Source of the DNA: Protonemura montana | Taxonomy: Eukaryota > Arthropoda > Insecta > Plecoptera > Nemouridae | Assembly: GCA_947568835.1 (NCBI GenBank) | Contig: OX387604.1 | Span: forward strand, 15,343,076 to 15,407,075 | Length of the DNA: 64,000 nucleotides | Direction of reading: 5' to 3' | In this document: positions 21,101-30,247 of the stretch, in pieces | Layout of the letters: each line of letters opens with the position of its first letter | Numbering within the stretch: the first letter of the stretch is position 1 | The notes under the pieces: model-generated | Seen by the model: only the letters and a program-made list of their open reading frames with translations | Databases searched by the model: none | Told to the model about the DNA's origin: nothing | Program-made: the position numbers and the translations under genes

Positions 21101-23031
21101 GAAGATCACCTCGGCTCGGAAACATTCTGCCATTCGGCCGCAGCCATTTCTTCGCGTGTAGATACGTTTCCAGCATTCGTTCGTTGTACAGCATATACCC
21201 CATGGGCTCGGAAATAATGACATCACACATCTGGAACAATCACAATCATATTTTACACATTTTCACCTACAGATACACTCAATATAATAGTATTATTTTG
21301 TTTGATTTTAGGCCAGCAAAGGTTCAAAATGTAAGAAAAACACTGTAAAATTATAAAGTAGGTAGGATTTTAATTATTTAATATTTATGAGCTTTGAGAA
21401 GCTGATATAACAGTAAATAGACAAACCTCGGGTAACGAAATCTCTTCAATCTTGCCAGCTATCACGACAATCTTTTCTTGAAGATTGTTGGCTATCACAA
21501 GTTGTTCCGCATGCTGAGCCATATTGCTCGCTTCTACTGCATAAACGCGTCTAGCGCCTGCTTGGGCAGCAAAAAACGACAATATGCCCGAGCCAGCTCC
21601 AACGTCCAACACCACTTTGCCCGCAAAGTCAGAGAGGTTGGCTAAGATAGCCCGTTGGTAAGTGGAAGTACGCACAAAATCTTGCATCATGTTCTGCTGC
21701 TGAGATAGGTATCCGTAGAACTGTAGACCACAAAATCAACTTAATTAACAGCTCCTTACATCAGTTGCTTCAGTGTTTTAAGGTAATGTAGGTAATGTGA
21801 ACCGATTGATTGATATTTCCAGCACACTCACTCATGCACACAAAAGAGAAATGTCAGTGCAATTGTACAAAGTATTTGTCAACAATTCTTGATTATTCAT
21901 AATGACAATGATACCAGTCAGACACATTTCTGGATTTCCGACTTGAGTAGCAGAAATATATTTCAATTGCTTAAGTGCGACTGGAAGCCACAAACCTGGA
22001 AATATTGCATAGCAGAGGAATCCTCCGTTCTTTCGGTGAAAACAGAGACCCCCTTGTCAAACTTTACTTTGGAAACAGCTGCGTGGAACTTTCGAGCATC
22101 TGTGGAACAAGAACAGGATTATTGATGTCAACAGAAAGTTACTGACAGAAGAATATTCCAGAAGTTACTACAGAAGATTCTGCATTCACAAATAATTCCA
22201 TGCAGGTATCTATTGCCATTGAATTTGGAATATTGATTCCAACCAATTCCAAATTCAATGCTACCTATGCTACAACTTAAGTAAGTAGGTACTTTCTACC
22301 TAGGTATAAACACATACCAATTTCATCTTTGAACTTAAGGAAAATGCTGTCTTCATCCTTTGTGACAACATAACCCAGTGAACCAACCCGTGCACACTCT
22401 GTGTTCCTGGATATCGGAAATTCACAGCTCTCGGATTCACCTGGAGAAAAAGAAATTGTAGAAATACTTTGAATGGAGTAAACGGTTCACCATCTGGTAT
22501 GTGTGCTATTTTGTGTGCCCTTCTACCACCATTACAATCTACTATGCAGTCCATTCATACCCAGATTTTCTAAACTACACCAAATTAATAACCTTTGTCC
22601 AACTTCAATTCGCCATTGCAATACAGCCTTAAATAAGTGTGAACAATGAAAACTGACCAGTCCTAGAAGTAAACCTCTATGCACTAGCCTCGGACACAGG
22701 GTAATCATATTAACTTCCTATTCGTGCATAAAAATTGTCGCACACATTTATGATACTATTGAATTTTATAATCGTTTGTAATTGATGCAGGGTTTATGTC
22801 CGAAAATCGGCATTTTGGCAATGATTTGTTTAGTAACCCGGGTGTCGGTCCGTCGAACACCTCTCCAGAGTGTAGTCTAAATTTGAGGGGGTGCTTACCA
22901 CCACGCAAAAGAACACTGATTCCTTGAGGATCATATTGAAAGCACAATATCGCAGGAAATTTGAACTTGGGGACAACATCCCCATTTTTTTGAGCACAAG
23001 ATACTATGACGCCGCTACATGCGTTCGCCAT
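12197..23031 (-). CDS. CARM1: CARM1 (PRMT4), histone arginine methyltransferase, 10 exons
   Basis: This type I arginine methyltransferase makes asymmetric dimethylarginine on histone H3 and transcription coactivators. Exons (minus): 23031-22899, 22440-22318, 22099-21996, 21720-21427, 21230-21040, 20887-20715, 19931-19709, 19001-18808, 13350-13130 and 12319-12197. All phases join, giving 592 residues; human CARM1 has 608. Exons 1-3 encode the N-terminal PH-like domain. The SAM-binding motif is [15 protein letters not shown], followed by VYAVEAS. The double-E loop is [17 protein letters not shown] and the THW loop is [10 protein letters not shown]. The tail is low complexity and ends in [15 protein letters not shown] is taken as the start because the upstream in-frame codons contain no ATG. 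An alternative exon 9 acceptor lies 27 nt upstream in the same frame. Intron 8 (5.5 kb) hosts an intact transposon, intron 9 two fold-back elements and intron 6 two SINEs. Confidence 0.95.
12408..12672. mobile_element. Fold-back (palindromic MITE-like) element 1 in CARM1 intron 9
   Basis: The left arm (CATTGATTATGAATAGCTTT at about 12413, on through CTGTAGTTGAGAAAAA and GTGTGCCAGC) pairs with the reverse complement of the right arm (CATTGATGAAGGATAGCTTT, CTGTAGTTATGAAAAA, GTGTGCCGGC). The arms are ~110 bp with mismatches and a short centre. There is no coding content. A target duplication could not be decided by eye. Confidence 0.7.
12688..12880. mobile_element. Fold-back element 2 in CARM1 intron 9
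   Basis: GAGAGGAAAATAGAGTAGTT at about 12690 pairs with the reverse complement of the segment near 12846-12870, which reads GAGGAAAATGAACTAGTTAC. GAGAAGCAAAGCAATG pairs with the complement of the CATCCCTTCGCTTCTC segment. It is imperfect but extended. The element sits ~20 bp from the first fold-back element, with different sequence. Confidence 0.55.
13788..14258 (+). repeat. Left terminal inverted repeat of the transposon
   Basis: It matches the reverse complement of 17425-17898 almost base for base, from GGGTCATTCCATG to CTTTCCAAGAAAAAAAA, which includes a poly-T stretch and a GGGGGGAAGTTGGGGTC segment. Confidence 0.9.
14394..16976 (-). CDS. Transposase of the intact DNA element (860 aa)
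   Basis: This is one uninterrupted frame of 860 codons. The first ~110 residues are rich in Cys and His ([29 protein letters not shown]), a probable zinc-binding, DNA-binding region. Conserved blocks seen in this transposon-linked family follow: [34 protein letters not shown], and CGNCPG. Candidate acidic catalytic residues sit in [13 protein letters not shown] (~510) and [12 protein letters not shown] (~594). The block [14 protein letters not shown] is at ~629. A Glu run near 740-756 is encoded by a GAA/GAG microsatellite. The last ~95 residues ([33 protein letters not shown]) look like a small Tudor/SH3-like module. The frame is unbroken and the inverted repeats barely diverged, so the insertion is probably young. 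The catalytic assignment is inferred from motif layout. Confidence 0.85.
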   Translation of the reverse strand: MCSIGLFFEEECGPIEDLAIKSIESFNSDQQLSLALRTKCDNVKTVCHLHEKKFLRLYSCHHKLCCDPFQAHCGIVKVNGLREINAASRTKYLEIADLIPGKKLCSTCRKLLSLRLKELTTVSVLTPTKSTELDLPFVDIPCEADAVNQSLAAFGVSPINTTKLKGKSMFYSKRKFSEITQGVKKRLELVSPSNEEISKEDLTSSEECKDSIRDGSEIIAQLKEKFKTSTRSEKITILSVLPKSWSIKRIMQEFNASNHLVRKTKQLVKAQGILPSANQKAGKTLSPDCIQLIEEFYENDDVSRVMPGKKDFVSVKVGDNRVHRQKRLVLSNLSEVYRSFKDKYPDIKVGFSKFAELRPKHCVLAGAAGTHSVCVCTIHQNVKLMALGAKLPLLSDGTIKSYQHCLASLMCNPPLLNCFVGKCGNCPGTDELREWLEISFSENFIDSVTYKQWLSTDRCTLETITKPTDEFVDCFIEKCILLRNHDFIARQQAAFMQEKKANLKPGEVLVVGDFAENYSFVLQDAAQGYHWNNSQCTLHPFVCYFKPEDRDIQHLSYVVISDSLTHDTVTVHTFQKHLIRHLKQNISDVSHLIYFSDGAAAQYKNKKNFSNLCHHEVDFELTAEWHFFATSHGKGPCDGVGGTVKRNAARASLQKPYADQIMTPIDFYRWATENVWTVNFVFVANEEITANGIKLKERFKELKTIVGTRSFHAFYPKSLTSLHVKHFSLSEEINIVKIVEKNEEGEEEEEEEEEEATAAEIPEFEFKDVGSFITVAYNEDWWLACVLEKSSQSLELQVNFLHPHGPAPSYFYPSVQDKLIVAFADVLTLADPNTATGRTYFLSATDTNRATAGLIKYVPQ
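17425..17898 (-). repeat. Right terminal inverted repeat of the transposon
   Basis: This is the inverse of 13788-14258. It carries an extra ~12 bp near the outer end (17862-17875) and a longer homopolymer (poly-A at about 17772-17791). Confidence 0.9.
20335..20462 (-). mobile_element. tRNA-derived SINE copy in CARM1 intron 6
   Basis: On the minus strand it reads GGAGTAGAGCCAATAAG, then GTGGCTCGATTCCCTG (B-box-like), then TTTGGGCACCAATTTTTGAG and a (TTTA)n tail. It shares its 3' part with the oppositely oriented copy at 20510-20605. Confidence 0.6.
20508..20605 (+). mobile_element. tRNA-derived SINE copy, opposite orientation
   Basis: It begins GTCCGATTAGCTCAATTGAT (A-box-like TAGCTCA...AGAGC). 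The B-box-like part is GCGGTTTAATTGTGT, and TTTGGTCACCAGTGTTTGAG follows. It resembles a tRNA but the T arm is degenerate and the family tail is present, so it is a SINE and not a tRNA gene. Confidence 0.6.
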
Positions 23032-24058
23032 TTTGCATTTACCGCACACACCGCACAAGGATCAGAGGAGCTCGCCAGTTCCCTCCAATCTCGAGGCGCT
23101 AACCGACAATCGCCAGTTCGGCCCCTATGTCTCAGAAATACCGCGAACAATATAAAAAAATGTGAGTACCCAGGTATTATGTTTTTACTAAATTATTCTT
23201 GGACTGGGATATCCACTGTTCTCTTAGATGTTGTCGAAAAGCGGTAAAATATCAATTTAATTACGTGGTTTTATAATATCAACAAATATTATTACATCAC
23301 ATTTGTCATGTTTTATATACTAAATAAGCCGTAGGTACCAACTGGAAACCCAGCATATTCTACCTAACACGTTATATTGTTGTAAATTATAGCACGCCTG
23401 CTTTTCAAGGCGGCTATATCAAGTCTCTAAGTAATTTAATGAAATAAAAAGTGACTATTTGATCAAACAGGATTCTGTATGGAAGCTGAATGCTAGAAAC
23501 CTTCATAGATACGTGCTCAAAACACCATAGACGTTGTACCACTTATAAAGATGTGTAACGAAGTCTACCCTATTAAATCAAGTCGATTCCGCAATTGATG
23601 AGTGATAGTTTCCTTGCGACCCATAGGTTCGTCAAAGAACTACCTCCCTGACCTGATATTAGCGATCTTGTTAGTTGTTACTGGAATTGTTGGTCAACGG
23701 AGATGCAATGCCCTCCGGCCGTACAGCTATGCCGCTATACTCTAGTTAGGTTAATAGTGTTTCTCAGATGTTTGCCATGTCGAGCCACCTCAATCCTCAA
23801 TTTCATACACGTTTCTGAAATACGCGTGGTCAGTTCATTCATCGACACCAAGAGCCGAGGGTGAGTGTTCGAAGACGATTTCTGTTCATAAATTAAAAGC
23901 TCTGTTACACGATTCGTGTATACCTGAGAACTTGCCTGAAGTAGAGAAAAGGTAAATAAAATTCGTTAGTACTTTCTAAGAAAGGAAGAAATTTAGTGGT
24001 GATTATGATAACTGTCAATTCATGTCTGGTGATGATTGATCTTACAGATAATTTCGAG
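23032..24058. other. Intergenic region between divergent CARM1 and the collagen-like gene
   Basis: The part next to CARM1 (23040-23130) is richer in CpG (CTCGCCAG, TCGAGGCGC, CGCCAGTTCGG) and is the likely CARM1 promoter and 5' UTR. The remainder is AT-rich. The CTTACAG at 24042-24048 is a likely splice acceptor just ahead of the start of the next gene, implying an unseen 5' untranslated exon. Confidence 0.45.
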
Positions 24059-25939
24059 ATGAGGAAGAACGCTCTGTTGATGCTGTTGGCATGGTCATCT
24101 GTGGGACAGCTCAACAGCCAGGAAGCGGAAGGCAGCGCCGAATTTTTAGAAAATGTCATCTCGCAACTTCGCCAGGATAATTTCGTGGGAAGACCAACTG
24201 CCGAAGTTTTCATGCCCACTCCTATACCCGTGCGTACTTCTTTTATAATCTTAAAGTGATTTTCAATACAATCAGCTGTTGCCAACAAACTGGTTATATA
24301 GTTGATAGCCCTTTCGCATGGAATCATTACACCTGAATGCTTCCGCAAACTGTCAATGCCTCAATCCGATTTATTAGTTTCATTGAACCCAACTGGGTTC
24401 ACTGGGGATACGACTCTGGGGATGTAAAAATCGTGTGGATAAATGTATCTTTCGAAAAATATTTCATTTAGTAACTTGTGGGTTGCATGCTCTCATGGTG
24501 ATTGTTAAGCCACTTGCAGTTTGGTACTGCTCCGCCTGGTGTTAGCATTACGTAATCTAGGGTAACTACAACCGGCATTAGCGCGAAGGAGGACAGACGC
24601 CGCGTAGGAAGTATGCGACAAAAAGCACACAAAAAAAAACAAGCTCAAGCCAGTAATACGTATAAAATAAGTACTAGACAAATGATTGCTGGAATGCGAC
24701 AAGTTAATAACGAACTGAAATATTGATCAACTCGCCGCGATCTTTTATTGAGTGTGCCGTGCATAGTGTTACAGTAGGACGCGAACCGAGGCCGTGTAGC
24801 TAGTGTCATTGGTCAGGAGGTCAGTGATCAGTATCAAAAGTATGAAGTTTGTATTCGACTTCTAATCCTTTGCCCTATTAAGGGACATGGGCAGGTCTTA
24901 CTTTTTAACAGCAAGCTTATATTTATCATGCTTTCCTTGTTTTATATTGAAGCCACCGGGTGTGCCTCCGCCGCCACCCCTTCCGCTTTCCCAAGACGAG
25001 CTTTCTACACTCTACGACCAAGCTGGCACCGCTACGGGGCCCATGCACCCTCACACAGAAGGTATGCAATAAACCCCGTGTCGTGGTCGTCGAAGTCGTC
25101 GTCGTGCGAATAATTCATGTTTCTTGAAGGAGAGACTTTTTGAACTGGTATTCAAAGCAAGGAAGTCAAGACACTGGGGGTTTAATTTTCTTTGAGACAG
25201 GTGAGGTAGCGGCCACGAAATTTTTGGCACAGTATCTTTATAAGAAGTAAAATATTCGTAAAACAGAAGCGTATCATCGGCGACAAGTTTCTCACCTTCT
25301 CAACATTTGTGTAAAACTTCAAAAATATGTATAGTAAGACATGTTCCTTATTCTAAAGGCCACCTCGGTACCACTGGCGCTTCCGGTCCATCCGGACCAT
25401 CTGGGATCGGTGGTGTTTCGGGTCCCTCTTCGTTTATTGCCCAAGCCGCCCAAGTCGCTCTTGCCAGTCACCAAGGATACCCAGGACATCCAGGACATCC
25501 AGGACATCCAGGACACCCAGGACACCCAGGACATCCAGGAGGAAAACCTCAAGGCTTCTACTATTATTGGTACCCACTAAAAGAAGAGCCCGGGGCGAGC
25601 ACAATGGCCGCTATGACTGCGGCCCCTGATCATCGCGTGGAGCCTCTTTTTATGGCAGTGTCTGGTTTCATCGGCATAGCTCTCGTTTTCGTGGCCTCTG
25701 TGCTCTTCATGCCTCGGCTGACCAAAATGGGGGCTGGTTCTGGGCAAAATGCCCACGGGGCGGCAGCGGCGATGGCGGCGAGCCCCGAATGGAGACCCCG
25801 ACCCGGAGATCTGCACACTCTCACAAAACTTGTGGCTCAAGCGATCGGGGGCAAGGACTGCAGTGCTCGGATCGCCTGCGAGTTGGGGCACGCACTACGC
25901 GGATCGCATGTGGACAACAAACCGCTCAGGTTGGTGTAA
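24059..25939 (+). CDS. Collagen-like, probably membrane-anchored protein (286 aa, 3 exons)
   Basis: Exons 24059-24229, 24953-25061 and 25359-25939 join in phase. A signal peptide is clear (MRKNALLMLLAWSSVGQLNS). The N-terminal ectodomain has a Pro run (PPGVPPPPPLPL). A Gly-X-Y-like stretch follows (residues 94-116, GTTGASGPSGPSG), then six HPG triplets (136-154) encoded by a 9-bp DNA repeat CCAGGACAT. A hydrophobic helix lies at ~190-211 (FMAVSGFIGIALVFVASVLF), followed by a short tail with DLHTLTKLVAQAIG and DCSARIACELGHALRG. The paired-Cys tail resembles tails of several arthropod membrane proteins, but I cannot name the family. The Gly stretch is too short for a classical collagen triple helix. 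A CAG|GTTGGT just before the stop could be an alternative donor, so the true C-terminus may be longer. Confidence 0.72.
25477..25542 (+). repeat. Coding minisatellite (9-bp unit)
   Basis: The units CCAGGACAT and CCAGGACAC repeat head to tail and encode HPG/GHP triplets. Such an array is prone to length change between individuals. Confidence 0.85.
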
Positions 25940-28739
25940 TAATGCGTTACGTGGTCCGGTTCATGGAATATCACGAAGGGTGCAAAGACTGGGCTTACTG
26001 ATGGGGCTAATTGTCAGAATATGAGAGAGGGTAAATGACCGTGCTTTTCTTGTAATGGAATTCCAGCCGTTGCCGAGGACCAGGATAATCACTGAAAACC
26101 TCGTTCAGGGTGCCGGTCACAACGATGGGTCCAGAAATCGTTTGGAAGTAGTTGCGGCACTGAGGCATCCAGAAAGATGCGTAAAAAACGCTAAGAAAAT
26201 GTATTGAACGTATAAAAAGATAGTCGGACGGGAATGAGTCATTTTTATTAAGTTGGCAGTAGCGAATCGAGTGAATTGAAAACTCGAGTCGCGTTTGGGA
26301 CAACAGTTTAGTGACTCTTTTAGCTAGATTTATGCTCCAAAATCAACAATCCAAATCAATCACCAATAACTGTGACCGGCAAGGAGTTAAGTTTTGTGAA
26401 GGAGATGGTCGCCCACCCAAAAGCGCGGTGACACGGGGGATGAGTCCATCAGGGAAAGGAGTGCGAAAGAAAGGTTTTTCTTGATGGTCGAGAAGGGGGA
26501 TATCTGTACGATATGTCTATCATTTATGCTCCCTTCCCTTCGGAAGCACGTTAAAAAGATAGGTGAACACAATACCACGATGCACAAAAATGTGATACAT
26601 TGTACAACCACATACATTAAATTGCACATTGTAAATTGTTTACTGACTTAGCTATTATGGTGTCATTTGAATGGTAATTTGCTAGTCAAGGGGGAAATGA
26701 GGGCTCACAGTCTCGTTGATAAGAAACAGCTCCAGGACCCCAGTGCGGCTGCACTGGCTGACAGGCGAACGTACACCCCTGGTACTTCCACTCAAAGGCG
26801 CGTTTTCTCACATGTATTAAAGGTCGGAAAATTAGCTTTTCAATAGCGCAAACAAATTTTATTCTAGATTTTGCAAGGCTGGTTAGGCAAAAGCCGAATG
26901 TATGGTAAAGAAAAGCTTCTATAAATGTTGCGCCATTCTTTTATTCAGTGCGTCAACAGGAAAACGAGGATCTCGCGAGGTCGATTTTAACAGGTAGTTT
27001 CCAATTTCCAACCAATGGCGACCGTTGCATCAGCAATCGGATATGGTTGTGAATGGTTCTGTTAAAAACGAGGCAGACCCTACCGGACTTTTCCAGCGGC
27101 AGCAGACCTAGGGTTTATGATAACTTGAATTCTGTGATGTTGTTCCATGCTCTCTTTGGAGGGATTAACAAACCCATAGATGTTCTCCAGCATGTTTTCT
27201 TGTATATATATATATTTTTTAAGTCTTGATTCTTGACGCTGATTTGTGGTGTTCTGATCATCTCCTAGGGTACTGGAGATCATCTTACCTCCGGGCATGG
27301 GCAAACAGATACAGCTGATTCGGCAATCTGCATCAAAACGATCGAACACTTGCAACATGCCTTGTAAACTGCGTCCGAATCACGCGCAAAAACTACGACA
27401 AAACCAAAACCAGAAGAGGAAGAAGCTGCAATTACAAGCCAGCTTTGTTCAGATGAGACATTAGCGTCGATTTATTGAGATTTCATTGAGATCTTCGCAC
27501 TGTTACGTATATTTAAGCGCTTCCAAAGAACTTGACATGGTGTTACGGTGAATCGAATGCTGCGGTGTTACGGTGTTTTTGGTGTTACGCTAACGAATCA
27601 TGTTCGTAGTGTGACTGGGGTCGGTTAAGGGTAATTGCTGCTTGTAAATTAATTTATTAAATTATTATTTATTTCAACATTTTGTGTCTATTATGCATGA
27701 TGAAATATCTGCTATGAGATATTCAAGTCACGGTGAGGACAAGTGGTTTAAAAAACAATCATGCACAAATGCGATATTCCATACTAGACGCAGCATGAGT
27801 ATAAGTTACAACTGTTTGGTGACTGCCATCCTTCAAATTTGGAAGCGGACGAAGCCAGTCTACGGCCCATACGAAAGTAAATCCAGCAATCTCTGCACTT
27901 TACACAAATTATATAATCATCAAGATTTTGGCAAAAACACGTGAAATATCAAGCGTGAAATATAAATCAATGCTTTGGTTAACATTCTCCATTCACTGAC
28001 GAAACTTATAATCAATTCCAAAAAAAGTTCTGAGTACATGAAACATACGACCAACAAATTTCACTTGTCTTCCATAAACATCCTAATACCTTTCTGATTC
28101 TCGTTGGAGATTTTCGGTAAGCATCCCGAGTCGCAACGTCAATGCTATAACAACAACAAAAAATACCCTACAGGTAAACGTGGATTTTTATTTTTATAGA
28201 TTTACGAGTCACGTGAACACTGGAAAATCAACTTCTGTGTACCTAATCACCACTTTTTTGTGGGATTAAAGTTGGTTCGTCCACTCAGTTGCAATATATG
28301 TAGTACGTGGGGTAACTATCCAAAGTTTTAATCATTTGTCGGTTGGCTTTGGTGAGCACGTTTGGGAATTGGAGCTTCCAGACGTATCCTATTTCTCAAT
28401 TTATCTGCGGCTCTCACATCTTAGACAGGAACAAGACCTCTACGTGGATTTTTATTCCTTGCGGTCAACAAACATTTAACTATAGTGGCGACTAACATGA
28501 CAAAATGTACGAATTCTCTACCGTATAAAAAGTTGCGATACATTGAAATTCTCAGTTTGATAACAAACTATAAATTGAGTTTAAAGGCAAATGATTTGCA
28601 TGTACTCTCGAGTTTTTATTTCATATGGCAGAAGAAATTTCAGATCCTTAGTGCCATATAAATATTTAATACATCTTTGAACAAAGAAAAAAAACACATC
28701 TTTTATGACCCCCGAAAAAGCGGGTAGTCCCAAGGCGCT
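25940..28739. other. Gene-poor interval
   Basis: No coding exon could be supported. On the minus strand an open stretch at 27080-27358 contains an MLQVFDRFDADC segment with a donor-like GGAG|GTAAG, but no partner exons were found. The rest is AT-rich with short open stretches only. Confidence 0.4.
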
Positions 28740-29046
28740 CGCGTAAATCGCCTAGTTTTGGGTTAGCAGGGTGGGGAAAGGAAAGAGAAGTCGCTGGGGC
28801 AGAGAGGCTAGTTCGCCAGTGAGTCGAATCGATCGTCCTCATAGCAGCATCGGCGTCGGCGTCGGCGTCGCGTGCACCGTCCTAGCGCAGAGTCACGATC
28901 CACCCTCGGCGCTCGCAGCACCTACAAAGCCAACCCCATCACTCTGGGCCAGCCAGTGCCCGCCTAGCACCCCAACCACATAGCCGCGTACGTTGTACAC
29001 TGGAACACAGCCGGCAATGCGTACCGATCCGTCGCACTGCACCAAG
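28740..29046 (+). promoter_or_regulatory. GC/CpG-rich island with strong donor: likely 5' exon or promoter of the glucuronyltransferase gene
   Basis: This island stands out from AT-rich flanks, with GGCGTCGGCGTCGGCGTCG at 28851-28869 and many CpGs. It ends in CACCAA|GTAAGTACC at 29046/29047, a near-consensus splice donor on the plus strand. The next plus-strand gene starts at 30248 and has acceptor-like sites just upstream (TTGTTCGGCTAG near 30157). A non-coding first exon fits. The minus strand is also open here (28893-29081), so a coding exon on that strand cannot be excluded. Confidence 0.45.
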
Positions 29047-30247
29047 TAAGTACCAAATGTCAAAACCTTTCCGAAAAACAAGCACTTGCCATGTAGAGAT
29101 TAGAGAACATAATTTTTTTTAAGAAATTGTGTCAAAAACAAGTTAACAGTCTTTAGTAGTGAGTGGTTCGTGCATAATGCTTAACTCAGTGATTGTTTTT
29201 GTTCGTAAGACGCGTGCCAAATCCGAGTTACCAGCACCGTTGCGCACCACAACCATCATGTCATTAGCAAATCTAAACGAGGCGGTCGTCCGCCCGCTCG
29301 CCCGCTTATACATTAGTTACAGCTCTAAGGTTATAGCTGCATTCAGAGATTGTTAGGCGGTAGTGACAAGTCACTTGTCATGTACTGCAGTGCTAGTGGT
29401 GATTTTGCGCGTCTTGTGGTATGTTCGACAAATCGCGCATTTAGAATAAAGTGGTTAGGACGGCGAATTCGTGCTCGATTCAGCTCGAAGCACGCATACT
29501 ATTAGCATATTACGCAGGGACCATTAGGACGTTGCATGCTCGTTGCTCGAAAGATCGCATGCTAACCACTTGTATGGGGTGTACATTTGAACAATCGCAT
29601 ATATCACGTGTAGAAAAAAATCAATCGTTGTTCGATGCTGAATTTGTCCCCGGTAACGATGATCGCGTGGAAAAGTGACGAGTCGTCGCGAGAATTTCTA
29701 TTACTTTAACACTAATGGCCAAAAAGATATCAGGGTGATTTCAATTGTAAACGTTAGCTTTCAACAAGAAATCAACTGCTGTCGTCACAATGGTAAAACT
29801 AAACGCTTCAACATGTATATTTCTTCAGCACCATATCTTAAGTGCAACGACGAACGAGAACAGGAAGCTCAAAGATAACTGCTGTGATAAACTAATTCAT
29901 GACTGTTGCTATAGTTAGCTTGTAATTAATAATAGTACACTAAGTAATCAGTGTCAAGCACCAATATTCACATTTACCTGACGGGTTTCGTATTACTGTT
30001 AACGTAGCCTTATGTTTAGACAGAGAACCCTTAGCACATCGATGTGCACAGGAAGTAAATTGTGTCTGTTAGCAAACTCCCAAATAATCGGCAAGCTATA
30101 AACGCGTGTTAAAAGTAGATGCTCGGGTAGTTACTACATCGGATTGTTCGGCTAGGCTCGCCGTGTAACCAGGGGGCTGGCGTCGCCGTCCCCGCCGTCG
30201 GCACGCTCGACATGTGCCATTCATCGCGGACCTCCTAGTGGCCGATC
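29047..30247. other. Probable 5' intron/UTR of the glucuronyltransferase gene
   Basis: No conserved coding stretch is visible. A second GC-rich patch (30180-30247) directly precedes the start codon. Confidence 0.35.

Noticed and set aside
25319..25552. Minus-strand frame with repeated SWMSWV units
   Set aside because: It is the antisense of the HPG-encoding minisatellite.
27080..27358. Minus-strand frame with MLQVFDRFDADC and a donor-like site
   Set aside because: No partner exon, family match or second support was found.
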